NCBI GenBank assembly: GCA_010094025.1
Contig: ML991771.1
Coordinates: forward strand, 744,001-808,000
DNA length: 64,000 bases
Direction: 5' to 3'
Origin: Viridothelium virens
Taxonomy: Eukaryota > Ascomycota > Dothideomycetes > Trypetheliales > Trypetheliaceae
The position numbers and the translations under genes are program-made. Below the pieces are notes generated by a model. The model did no database searches. It was given only the letters and a program-made list of their open reading frames with translations, and was not told the origin of the DNA. Below are positions 31,835 through 43,014 of this stretch, piece after piece. The stretch's first letter is position 1, and the number at the start of each line of letters is the position of its first letter.

Positions 31835-34800
31835 CTAATTGCGTGGAGTAGCCTTTGGTGGTCTGGCCCACTGGGATTTCCTCTGTGCAGTCGGGGTCTT
31901 TGATGAACCCTTGGCACCACCAGCACCTCGAGGAGCTACCTTTGGTTTTCCATACACGAGGGTTGTAGGCTTGAGATCTTCCGGCTTCTCGACTCGCTTA
32001 AGCGTGCCGTCGCGCCAAAGCACGGGAGTACTCTTCTCATCGCCAGGCAGCTTAACGTACAGGACCAAGCCAAGCTTTGCATCATAAATTTGTTTTTCAA
32101 CAGCATGGAGAATTTGCATACCGACGCTCTCGGGATCGACGGCACGTGGCTGATTGACTTTGGTGTTGCGCCAGAGGCTGAGTAGGTTCATCGGCTTCGG
32201 GTCTTCAACCTGAACTGCGCCTGTCGTTTTGGGAATCTGGACGGTCGGCAAGGATCCAAATTCACGCTCTTCCATGAGATTGTCCACAGGGGACTTCGAA
32301 GTCACGGCCGATTTGTCATTGACAGTAGAGCTGACAGGCTCGACGCCCGGAAGAGAGATTGAGACAGCGCGTTGCTGGTTCATCTGACTGAGTGGTTCTT
32401 TGGTGGAAGCATCGGGAGCTACCACAGAAGCGCGCTGAGCTGACGGAGTAACCGCAGGCCGAGCTGACGGAAGAGCCACAGGCTGGGCCGATGAGGTATT
32501 CGCAGGCTGAGGTGAAGTAGTTGTAGTCTGCTTGTTTCCGCAAAGCTTGTTGATACGGTCTTGCCAATCAGTGGTATCGACGAGTGCAACTGCTCCTGCT
32601 GGCGGCATATGTACCGGCATCTGGACAGCTGGGGCTGCCTGCTCTTTGGTTGGGGCGGGCTCTGGTGCTTTCGTAGGTGGCAACTTGACTACGATGGTCT
32701 TGGGAAGGTTGACGCGCGGCTTCTTGATGTCGCCGTCGTATGCCGGATGATCAATAGAATCTGGTGCCGGAGCATCATCGAGAACCATGGAAGGAAAGAA
32801 GCGTGACATGCGAGTATTGCCAATAAGCTGTTGGGGCATTTGCTGAATTGCCTGCTCGGCAGCGAAAGTGGGCGAGGTCGATGGCATACTGACTTTCGGT
32901 CCCAAACCCGGAAGAGGCTTTGGCAGCTGGCCAGTGAAAGCAGGTGGTGCTGTAGAGACCTCAGGTGGAGGGCTGGCCTCACGTTCCATGCGCAGTCCTT
33001 TCTGCTGAGCTGCTACAGTCGGTTTGTTGGACTTGACTGGCGCAGGTGCTGCAGTCGCTTCATCAGACTTGGCTGACGCAGGTGCTCCACCTTGAGACCT
33101 TGCATGATCAATAGTCGTACTCTTTTTTCCAGAGCTGCGCTGGACGAAAGTCTCTTTGATCGCTGGACGTCCGGGCAGAGTTCCATTCTTCCTCATCTCG
33201 AGCCACTTGCGGCGTTTGACTTTGTCCTCGTATTTCTCTCTGTCCAGAAAGTACATATTCTCCACGACTTCAGGTGGCAATTCCTGAAAGTCGTCATCAT
33301 CGTCGGTAATCGAGGATTGGACTTTAGGAGGTGCGATCGGACCAGGAGTGGAGACTGAGGCTGGCTGACTCATGGCGCCGTTGCTTTGAGCGATGCTGTT
33401 GGACTGAGGAACACGGTGAAGAGTATTGGGCTGCTGTTCAAAAACTTGGCTTGCAGGCATACCCGAAGCGGGTGGGGAGGCTCGATTGGGTGGGCCAATT
33501 GGGCCGGGACCATGTTGCTGATTGGTAGCTGGATATTGGGTGAAAGGACGGGCGTGGTTGTTCTGAAAACCATTGTCGAAGGTGCCGTTACCAAGGGCGC
33601 GACCTTGGGTCGGGGCTCCCCAGACTTCGGCGCGAGGTGCAACAGTAGGCATGTTGCTAGGAGACCAAACACTGTGACTTGCACGAGTTGATTGAGCTGG
33701 GCTCCAGGAAACTTGATGGCGTTCCCTAGGTGATGGCTGAGCGAAGCGTGACTTATCGAAGTCGACAAATTGAGGTCTTCTGCTCGAGTCTGGCACAGGA
33801 GGTGGATGCAGATTGATTTCTGAAAAGTTGCTTGATGAAGTAGACGCCGGTTGTGGCGGTAATGGTGTTGAGGGTGAAAGTAATTGAGAAGAAGGTAGGA
33901 GTTGCTGACTAGAAGGTGGAAGTTGCGGTTGCGAAGTATGATCGGGAGAAGGTTTAGGAGGAAGTCTCTCGTCGCGGGAAGTAGTCCTATTTATAAGGGG
34001 CTGGGGCGGGTGCACTTTCATGGACCCGTACTGTGTGATCTCCCCAGAGGAGGCTGGTAGAGGGGGTTTGGGTGGCGAGGGTGCTATTGTCGAGGTCGTT
34101 GCTATTGTGGTTCTGTCAGGCTGGGTCACAATAGCTGTTTCAGATGCTCCAACACTCGGTTGCTGCGGCTTGTCTTGCGCTTGCTCCTGGGACCTCTTCT
34201 TCTCAGGCGCGGGGCCGAGTGATTCAAGCTTTCGTTGCAATCGTTCTCGTTTCTCTGCCTCTAATTTCGCCTCTTCTTCCTCTCTACGTTTCCTGGCCAA
34301 CTCCCTCTTCTCACGCATCACCCGCTTTTGCAACTCGGCCATGTTTTCACCAGGCGGACTCACTGGCATTGCTGCTTGTGACGTCTTCTCTTCTTCTGGT
34401 GATGCAATTGACACCGATGGCGACGATAGTGAGGCCTTCTCAATAGCCGGTGATGAGTGTTGCGTCCATTGACCGCCACCCATCCTTTGTCGCCCAGCCA
34501 CCGCATTTTCTATCCCATTCACTGACGGTGATTGTCGCGCATCATCAATAGCAGGTGGGAAATCCTGTGGCCGGCTCATGGACATGCGCCGGCCAATTTG
34601 TCCGCTACCGCCGCTCACTGTTGAAGAGGTTCGGCGCCGCCCCCAAGTCATACCATCAACTTGCGCACTTGAGCGTGAAGTTTGGAATGCGGGTGAGGGT
34701 TCCGCCGGTGATGCATTGCCTGGTTGTGAAGGTCTTTGCAGGACTGCTGGCTGCCGAAAGCCTTGTTCATGCCTAATTGACCCCCGCCGTCCTTCTGGCA

Positions 34801-36467
34801 CTGGTTCGTACTTGCCAGATTTGGAGTCATAAAGTTCTCTATGCCCACGTTCGTTCTCACGCCAGGATCTATCAAAGTCATCTGCGGCGATTTCTCGAGC
34901 AGGAGAAGGCTGCAGTGGTATTGACTCAAAACCATGCGGATTCGTCTGTTGAAATCGCGATGGCTGGGGCTGTGGAGGAGGTTGTGGATTTATTTGTACG
35001 GGAGATACTTTGTCAATCGGTGGGAGCTGCGCCCACGGTGACTTCTGAGGAGCACTCGCTGTCGGTTTAGCAACTAATGATGGTTTCGCTTCTGGTATGC
35101 CCTTCAGCACTAAACCTGCTTTTTGTTGATTTCCTCCACCTGGCTTCAAAATTGTCTTTGCCGTGCCAGTCAAGGAAGAGCGCTGCGCCGAGGCATCTGT
35201 AGGCTTTGATGGCTCCTTAGTAGGTTCTTGTAGCGCTGCAACCGGTGTGGATTCTTCAGCAGGTGTCGCTTGGTTTTCAGCCGGTACTAGCATCGACTTA
35301 GTTCCATCAATCCACTCAACCGTTTCAGGCGCCCAATCATCTTCATCGTCGTCAATGTCCGCCCATTTCGATTCCTTGCTATTCTCGTCTGCCTGCAATC
35401 GCGTAGCCATATGGATACCGTACTGCTGCTTCAGCTCCTCGTCGGTGAATTGTTTGGGGGCGGGTGGTGGGGTGGCTGATACATCATTAGGTCCTGTTAC
35501 GCGATTGTTTGCTGACGAGAAGGAGGTAGACATACGCCTATTCTTGTTCCACACCTGAGCAGGGTCAGGACCCTTGCCATTGGTTTTATTGGTCTTGGGT
35601 AACGAATCTCGAAGCCCGCCTCCAGACTTGGCGACCAGCCGCGGCCTCGGCGTTTGCTGTCTAGACTCACTTAGAGCCCCAACTTGTGAAGCTACATCCT
35701 GTTAATCAGATCCAAATGCAATTTACCCCGTGTACTTACATTTATCTCCGCCAGTCTTAGCTGCTTGCCCAACTACGGCAGATTTTGCAAGGAAATTCTT
35801 CGTGACTGACACTGTCTTGAACGACAGAGGCTTCTTGACCGAGTTCGATCGAACATGCCCTAAAGCGCCCTGCTCCCTTTGCTCAGTGCTATCTGCCTTG
35901 CTCGTGTCTGTGTCAGATCCGCCACTTGCATCCAGCGCATTTGGATGCGCAGCTACCTCATCGACGTTCAAAGCTTCCCCAGTATCACCGTTTGCCAGAA
36001 TGTTTTGCTCGATGGGCTTGGTAATGTTGGTTTGGCCAGCGTTAGGAATGTCAGGCTGTGGAATATTGTCCTATAGACAATGAGCTTCATTCATATCCAT
36101 GCCAAAGCGATCTCATTCTTACAGCTTCCATGCGCCGAATTTTGTGAGGTACTATTCCGTTGAGACGGGGCTCAGTCGAGGGTCCATGCAGGCTTTCCGA
36201 AGGTACGATATTGACTTGAGAGTCCGATGACTCACTTGTTCCGGAGGTTTGAGTGTCGAGGCTGGGGTTGCCGTGGCCGGCGATGCTGGAGATAGTTTGG
36301 TTCGCATTAACGTCGACGAGCGAGGAATCGCCCATCGACTGAGATTGGTCTACCACATCGTGGTTTATCTGCTGTGCCATAACAAATTCCGGAGCTATTA
36401 TGACGATACCAGAATCGCGGTCAGAAAGAAGATCTTTATCAGTTGGTGATTTGGGTGGAGTAGACAT
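31835..36467 (-). CDS. large, mostly disordered conserved Pezizomycotina protein
   Basis: Three exons (36467-36123, 36070-35740, 35691-31835; introns 52 and 48 bp) encode about 1510 aa. I do not know a function. The conserved islands I recognise from other filamentous fungi are VKKPLSFKTVSVTKNFLAKS, PRLVAKSGGGLRDS, VWNKNR, then FTDEELKQQYGIHMATRLQ with KWADIDDDEDDWAPETVEW. The middle is low complexity (Pro, Ser, Gln) with a basic coiled coil of about 60 residues around KRVMREKRELARKRREEEEA. A short ordered C-terminal stretch runs from ILHAVEKQIYDAKLGL to LWRDGTLKRVEKPEDLKPTT. The third-exon acceptor at 35692 is chosen to keep the frame. The composition suggests a cytoplasmic RNA- or cytoskeleton-associated scaffold, but that is only a guess. 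Confidence 0.75.
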
Positions 36468-37240
36468 GTAGGCTAGCTGCCAGGCTCCGGACGAAGCCGT
36501 GCAGATGCTTGCTGTTATGTGGATGTAAAATTGAGAAATCACAGTACCTAGTGTCAAAGTTTTGAAGGCGCCACGGTCTGAGAGTGCGGTGTCTGCCTCG
36601 TTGCGCGAGGAAATCGCTTCAATACGTCAGTTTACGTGGCGGGCCGGTCGTGACTCAGGCAAGCGCGGCTCGCGAAGTGTGATAACCAAGCAAAGAATCA
36701 AGGTGGGATGCCTGAGTAGACCTCAAGCAACTGCAAGAGGTAAAAGAATTTCGACCACGCGCGGTCTGTGGATAAGAGGGAAGAGAAGTAGTGAAAGGAG
36801 ACGGGGTGCGGTTGACTCTTGGACGTTTCGGGAGAGCGCCAAGACCCGAGGGAGCTGTCCGGAGTAGGTAGTACTACAAATTCATGACCTGAGCGGTCCC
36901 GATCGCCACCATAAAGTAGATACCTACATATTAATAACAGCAGCTATGTCTTTTGCGCGTGTGACTAGGATCTGCCTCAAATAGCACAATCGGCATGGAT
37001 TCTCGCAACTACACCAACATCCTGATTTGAGTCGCTGAGATATGGAGAATCGATTTGGGAGCATGCGATCACCCGAGCACGTCACAATCATGACCAGAAA
37101 CAGTGGGGCACAGCGGCATTGAATTGCTATCGTCTTGACAAACATCAAGAGAAGGCTCGAACAAAGACTTGCTTGGATCTATTTACAACGTATCTGTCCT
37201 ACCCAGAGCCACACGCCTGAAGATCACTCAGCACACGACT
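36468..37240. other. intergenic between the disordered-protein gene and ATP17
   Basis: 773 bp. The left part should be the promoter/leader of the gene starting at 36467; the right part is the 3' side of ATP17. Nothing else recognised. Confidence 0.4.
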
Positions 37241-37895
37241 CTAGTGTGCATTGTTCTTGTGGTGTCCTATATTACCGTCAGTAAACACGCCAGACAGTTA
37301 GACAGATAAATTTCACGCACGTAGGTGGAAATAGTAGTTGAATGAGTATCCGAGCAGTGTGATGCCACCAATGAGGTGGAGGAGAGCTGTGTTAAATCAG
37401 TAGCTGCACAACGCCGAGTACCGAAACGCCAGTATTTGCGTCCTGTTCCAAGACTTACGCATTGCCGATGGATTCTCTCCCATATACCGATGCTGATACC
37501 ATTCCAACGGACCCTTTGGTTGGCGTTTTGGTGCGGGTCCACGAGGAAGTTTCTCATAGAAATTTACAACGCGTTGCATGCGGACAGCATCTTGAGCACC
37601 TCCGATAGCCTTGACAAAGTGAAGTCAGTATACAATATTGGTTACGCCGATCCTGCAGGTATATATGGGTATCCGCTTTCGGTCATTCACTATCACAGCC
37701 AGAGCTGGAAGGTAGGGGAGAGGTGAGAGAGAAAAGGCCGTGAAGCCACAGCGTCCGGGGGATCTCGTGGAACTTACGGAAGGAGAAGCGATCTAGTCTC
37801 AGTCAGCGAAATTGCCGAAAAATAGCAGGGCAGGCCAATGTACGAACCTTTGGTGGAATAAGGGTTGAGAGAGCCCGGCGGGCAATGTAACTCAT
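37241..37895 (-). CDS. ATP17: ATP synthase subunit f, mitochondrial
   Basis: Small membrane subunit of the F1Fo ATP synthase Fo sector in the inner mitochondrial membrane. Five exons (37895-37848, 37792-37778, 37609-37459, 37386-37321, 37266-37241) give 101 aa, the expected size. Joined, the protein starts MSYIARRALSTLIPPK, continues QDAVRMQRVVNFYEKLPRGPA, has a membrane helix LLHLIGGITLLGYSFNYYF and ends LRHHKNNAH, the family's hallmark C-terminus. Exon 2 is a microexon of only 15 nt. Every junction has GT..AG and phases match throughout. It is divergent from NDUFS4 across 261 bp. Confidence 0.93.
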
Positions 37896-38156
37896 CTTGG
37901 ACGCTATTGGCATTGTCAGAATTTCCTCCTATCTCTAGCTCGGCGAAGAGTCAGGGTCAGCAGGTCCAAACATACTGGTATCAGCCGAAAGTCCGTTTCA
38001 ATGTTGGTGTTGTGTTGAGCGGGCAGTCTCAGAAGACTACAACTGGCGAAGTGATGGCACTCTTGAGGCAGGGTGCACAGACCACTTCATGAAGCAAGCC
38101 ATTGAAATCAACCTCATCCGTATCACGAATCGCAAACTGTATTCTCCACAAAAAGC
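37896..38156. promoter_or_regulatory. bidirectional promoter region, ATP17 / NDUFS4
   Basis: Only 261 bp separate the start codons of two divergent nuclear genes for mitochondrial complexes V and I, so regulatory sequence is almost certainly shared. ATTGG occurs at 37906-37910 but lies too near the ATP17 start to be a convincing CCAAT box. No TATA box seen. Confidence 0.6.
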
Positions 38157-38958
38157 ATGCAAAGCATTCCTCGGTCCATCGTCCTTCGGGGCCTTAGAGC
38201 CAACAAGCTCTACACTCCCGTCAACTGCCACCGGTCATTCTCGACTACAACACTCCAAAGAGCGGAAGGAGATCCGGCTGTTCAACCTCCACCGAAAGCT
38301 AGTTCAGAGGATGCTCCAGCTGTAAAGGCTGGAGAGTCTGCGATGATAAGACAGCAAGGTGCTTCAGAAGGCGAACCACGGCATACTCCAGACTACAATG
38401 TTGCGGTGGATTACAGGACATCGTATGACGCAAAATAATTAAGGCAACCGGCAAGAGCGAGGCTAAATCAGTGTAGAGCATTTTCGCCAATTCCAATGAG
38501 GGTTATGGACGGCAGTGAACCTGGAGATGTTGTACCTGCCGCTGTGCTCTCTGGTGCTCCAACAGATCTCCAAGCGCGGAATGTCAGGTGAGTATCCTAC
38601 TTAGCTCATGCCTCAACACAAGGCTTATGCTCACCTTGCGTTCTCTAGAATCTTCAAGCCTACCAAGACTGCTACTCAATCAGGAGATTGGCACTCTCAC
38701 CACTGGCGTATGGATTGGGATGTTCTTGGCAAAGGACACCGATGGGAGAATCCACTCATGGGGTGGCAATCTTCTGCGGATGCGATGCAGGGCACACATC
38801 TTAATTTCAAGAGCAAAGAAGACGCCATCAATTTTGCAGAAAAGCAAGGGTATGAATACTACGTGCAGGAACCCAACGAACGGAGAATTATTCCGAAGGC
38901 ATATGCGAATCAATTTGTACACAGTCCAAAGAAGTTGAAAAACATTCGGACCAAGTAA
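38157..38958 (+). CDS. NDUFS4: NADH:ubiquinone oxidoreductase 21/18 kDa subunit (NDUFS4)
   Basis: Accessory subunit of the complex I N-module. Three exons (38157-38422, 38477-38587, 38649-38958; introns 54 and 61 bp) give 228 aa. The first 35 residues are basic and hydroxylated (RSFSTTTLQR), a mitochondrial presequence. Then PDYNVAVDYRTS, RVMDGSEPGDVVPAAVLSGAP, the ETC complex I core HWRMDWDVLGKGHRWENPLMGW, THLNFKSKEDAINFAEKQGY, and the C-terminal SPKKLKNIRTK. All core blocks are intact. The first junction is fixed by the need to read AFSPIPMRVMDG. Confidence 0.94.
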
Positions 38959-39100
38959 TGGGAAACATCGTATACTTGTACATATAAAGTCTATACAAAT
39001 CGGACAAGCCATCCAAAGTACTACCATTCGAGGTTCTAACGCTATAATTCCCCGGCATTTTGCAGAGGTGAACGGCTCTTCGAGCGATGATTGTATGGTA

Positions 39101-39281
39101 CCTTACGGCGGCTGGGGGGTTCCTCAACTGGTAATTAATACAATATTACCTCAGTATAACTGTTGTGACCATGTTGACCTATGTTAAGGCGGTGTTAACA
39201 GGGACCAACAAGGTCATAACAGTAAAGTCGAAATAACATTTTATTAATTACCAGTTGAGGCACCCCCCAGCCGCCGCAAGG
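39101..39281. mobile_element. TA-flanked palindromic MITE, copy D
   Basis: 181 bp with intact TA on both sides (39099-39100, 39282-39283). Ends CCTTACGGCGGCTGGGGGG and CCCCCCAGCCGCCGCAAGG match copy A most closely; the core is in the opposite orientation to copies A and C. It lies 142 bp after the NDUFS4 stop codon. Confidence 0.92.
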
Positions 39282-39708
39282 TAGTTTCGCCATTGTCTAA
39301 GCGCGAACCGATTTTCCGATCGTTATTGCCGAACTGAGTTGGGGCAGCTCTCGTTCCTGGTGTTCCTTGCCCATTTGCCATCTTCTCCATACGCGATTTT
39401 GTTGAAAGGACCCAAGATCCGAGAGCTTGAAGCGCCGACTTGAATGCTCGCGCCATGATAACTGTGTCGGCTTGGTAAGAAAGATGACAGTGGAATCCTG
39501 GTGAACAACCATAAGATACTTACCAGCCAAGAGGATGACAATTGGATATCTAGAGAGGCTTATGCGTTTTATCGGCAATTGACTTTGGAACAGCTGGGGA
39601 TCGTATGTTGCAGAGAATACGGAGGCGGTCTTGGAGTCCTTTTAAAGGTGACCTCTTTCCGTTTCGGCTTCTGTATTGGGTAGGAACCGACCCTGTAGAC
39701 GCAGAAAC

Positions 39709-39776
39709 AGCAGACATACCGGTTAAAGCCTTTGAAAAACATGCAGCATGACTGCAAGCATTGCAATCTGTAGGTT
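39709..39776 (-). pseudogene. fragment paralogous to the STAND-like gene (exon 2 end and intron)
   Basis: The plus strand 39731-39776 matches 29629-29674 with about five differences, all transitions, and weaker similarity continues down to 39709 (29608). The matched part covers the end of exon 2 (LQ.AM..VML on the minus strand) and most of the following intron, so the copy is genomic, not retroposed. No neighbouring sequence of the gene could be recognised; this is an isolated relic between MITE copies D and E. Confidence 0.7.
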
Positions 39777-40000
39777 TTGGACATGATTCGCACTATACGC
39801 TTTCAATCAGCAACATGCCGACGATTTCGCTGGATGATAGTGGACGACGGCCCCCAAGTGATGAGAGTACGATACCGCGCGCTAATAGGCGCCAGATTGT
39901 TACACATATGAGAGTCTGATTGGTAACACAGTACGGAGTAGCTACCTAGGAAGCTAAGTGGACAAAGAGAGCAGACATGGGCTTTTAACAGTGTAGTGTA

Positions 40001-40048
40001 CCTTACCGGTTGAGGAGATTCCCCCCGCCCCCCGAGACCGCAGCAAGG
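40001..40048. mobile_element. 48-bp deletion derivative of the MITE, copy E
   Basis: CCTTACCGG at the left and CCGCAGCAAGG at the right, flanked by TA on both sides (39999-40000, 40049-40050), with GTTGAGGAGATTCCCCCC between. It retains only parts of both terminal repeats; the core is lost. Confidence 0.65.
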
Positions 40049-40413
40049 TATGGAAGCACTGGAACTGGAAGGTAAAGCGAGAAGGGTAGGACGCTTGGGG
40101 CACATGATGCACCTATCCTGTTTCGTGACAAGTCCTTCACGAGAAGGTAAAGTCTCTAATTATCATAAGGTAGGACGTCTTCCGCGACATGCGCCTTGCT
40201 GTGTCAAGCTATGCTTGCGGGGGAGGTTCGGGTGGGATTGAGTCCCATGGTACATGCTACCATATACATTCTAGTCTCCCTACCTAGGTAGACAGAGCGA
40301 TATCTACGGACCCCCTAACCTGACTTAGACCTTCATTCACTGACATACGATCAGCTACTGTTGACCCACAAATTCAGCGCAGCCCAATCTGCATTTCCAT
40401 TTATGTCAGACCT

Positions 40414-42309
40414 ATGTCTGCAAATATGTGTGGAGCATTATGCATATGGCAATTCTTTCCCATCAGATACGCCCGCCACCGACTTGTTTCAAGGATTATA
40501 ATCATGGCGACCCAAAGCATGCACTCTCTTGAGCCAGCACCACAAGCGCTGCTTCCTGGTACATTATTTCCTACCTACAGAAAATTGTCGGTCACGTGAC
40601 TCATCTAGTCAGATTTAGAGCATGGCGATGAACTCTTCAATTATACTCGAGGGCGCTTCATCACAGATGAGGCAAATGAGATGTCATAACGCCGAGTTCG
40701 CTTTAACGTCAATGAGCTAGGCCGTCGAGCCGCCGAAGTCCTCGGAGCGAAATCATGCATTCGCATTGAAAAGTACCCTGACGGCATGTACAACAAGAGT
40801 ATGCTCCTCACCATGGATGATGGCTCTCAGGTTGTGGCTAAAATTCCGAATCCAAATGCCGGCATGCCCCATTTTACCACCGCGAGTGAGGTTGCGACAA
40901 TGGATTTCGTATGTCGTGCCAGAGTCGTTGCGTCTGGGGACATGATTGACACTTCGCAGGCACGAAATATTCTAGAAACTCCTATCCCCAGAGTCTTAGC
41001 TTGGAGTTCCAAAGCCCAAGAGAATCCTATTGGTGCAGAATATATTATCATGGAGCGAGCTCCGGGAATCGAGCTTGAACGGTTTTGGCCAACTATGAGT
41101 ATCAAAGACAAACTCGCTCTTGTCAAGAACATTGCTGGTTACCAGAACGCCTGGGCCTCGATTTCCTTCAAGAAATTTGGAAGTCTTTACTACGCAAAGG
41201 ATCTGGATGAAGCAGCCGAGAATGAGCCTTTGTACGTCGATGCAAATGGAATCAATATCACAGATAAGAAATTCGCCATGGGCCCATCTACAGGACGCGA
41301 ATTAATGGACAATGGAAGAGCGAACATTAGCTTTGACAGTGGACCATGTATGATTTGCAATCCTACAGCAAGATCTTCTAACTAAAAAATCCAAGGGCGC
41401 ACTTTAGAGAAATATCATGCTGCGATCGGGCATCGAGAAATGGCCTGCGTCAGCCAGCTTCCTCGCCTACCCAAGTCTCCAATAACCCTGTGCGGTCCAG
41501 GAACCTACCAGCCGACCAGAGAAAAGAAACTGAGAGCGTTGAGCTGTTATCCTACATTGATTAAGTTCTTACTCCCAAAAGACGAAGCCGTTTCATCCGC
41601 ACATCTCTGGCATGGTGACCTACATGTTGCTAATATATTCGTGAACCCTTCCAAACCCACCGAAGTTGTGGGTATTATTGATTGGCAATCAACCGAAACA
41701 TCTCCTCTCTATTTCCAAGCTCGTCAACCTCAGGTAATTGATTATGATGGCCCCCCTGTCCACGGTCTGGAACGACCGCAGCCTCCAAATGATATGGACA
41801 AACTTGGCGCAAACGCAAAGAAGCAGGCAGAGACCTTATACGTTCAGCAATCACTCTGCTCTCTATACAACACCCTTATTCACCATCGAACACCACGAGT
41901 TTACGCTGCGCTCGAGTTCCAGCGAACCCCGAGCTACTTACTTCTGCTTCTTGCTCGTAACCTCCTCAGCGATAGCGAAGCAACCTACCTCTCACAAGTG
42001 ATCGAACTGGAGGCAGTATGGGACACGCTTCCTAGAGCCGAGGGCTCGACTTATCCACTTGCGTTCTCGACGAAAGAGCGGCAAGAAATTGAGGCTAATG
42101 TTGAGGATGTGGAGCGGGGTATGGAAATGATGCTCTCAATTAGAGGAAGTATAGGTGAATTGTTTCCCGAGCAAGGAATAGTGAGACCAGAACGATACAG
42201 AGAGGCTTTAGACGCGTTAAGGCAGATGAAAAGCCAAGTCATCAAGGAATTTGCTAGCACTAAGCAGGAGGAAGAGTTATGGCAAACACCATGGCCTTTT
42301 GGAGCTTAA
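40414..42309 (+). pseudogene. AIM9: AIM9-like phosphotransferase (APH/kinase fold) gene with one premature stop
   Basis: Proposed exons 40414-40558, 40619-41347 and 41396-42309 (introns 60 and 48 bp). The protein belongs to the fungal Altered Inheritance of Mitochondria 9 / aminoglycoside phosphotransferase-like family. Visible: HGDELFNYTRGRF, VVAKIPNPNAG, TTASEVATMDF, EYIIMERAPG, the catalytic loop HLWHGDLHVANIF and metal-binding VGIIDWQSTE. The second intron restores the family sequence GPW-RTLEKYHAAIG. An in-frame TAA at 40687-40689, where relatives have a Tyr or Arg codon, interrupts the N-terminal lobe; everything after it is intact. Either a very young pseudogene, a sequencing error, or expression from ATG 40786, which would lose part of the N-lobe. 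The N-terminus may be a mitochondrial presequence. Confidence 0.7.
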
Positions 42310-43014
42310 GCATGTCCAAGCTGGGATACTCGACGCGACACTTGACGCGACGTCTCCCACCAACGACCAATCCATCACTGCATCCTTCACACGGTCGTAA
42401 GAGGTGATGCTGACGATGATCCTAGAAAGCGGTATCGATTTTGCATCAGATTAAGCGCATGGCGTCTACTTCAACCTCGCAGGTGTGAAACGTATGGAAG
42501 AATTACGCCCTGCGAATAGTACGTACAACGGCCAAAAGCTCATTCTGTAGATAGTCGGGTTATCTGGCAAAGGGCTGGCCGAGTTTGGGGTTGAGATCTT
42601 TGACGCAGAAGTTTGATGATAGTGATCCTATCCAGACAGAGAATCTCTCTCCTACAAGTTGAAGACCATCTTCGCCAGTAAACCTTATGCTGCATGGATG
42701 CCTTAAGGCTCGCTCATCAGGAGGAGATAGAGGGGAAACCGTGATGCTTGGGTAAGTGAGATCTGAAGTGAGAATCCGGCCCAACTCGAGCTCATAGCTG
42801 TGATCTACCTCAGATCATCTGCCTCACGGGTCATGTACCCTGAGGGGCCCTAGGAGGTAGGTAGGTAGGTGCTCTTCAGATATAAAAACCGTCTCAGCCT
42901 ATCTCCTCACTCGAAACTCCACCACTACTCCCAGATACTCTATTGCGTTCCCACTGCTTAGCTACCCTGCGAAGATCTTTTTGCTGAGCTTCTCCTAACT
43001 GATCTCTCTTCAGC
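42310..43014. other. intergenic, promoter of the F-box gene
   Basis: 705 bp; no gene recognised. It contains a GTAG tandem stretch at about 42854-42870 and a TATA-like box (annotated separately). Confidence 0.4.
42881..42887 (+). promoter_or_regulatory. TATA-like box
   Basis: TATAAAA about 130 bp upstream of the F-box start codon; position fits a core promoter with a 60-100 base leader. Confidence 0.5.
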
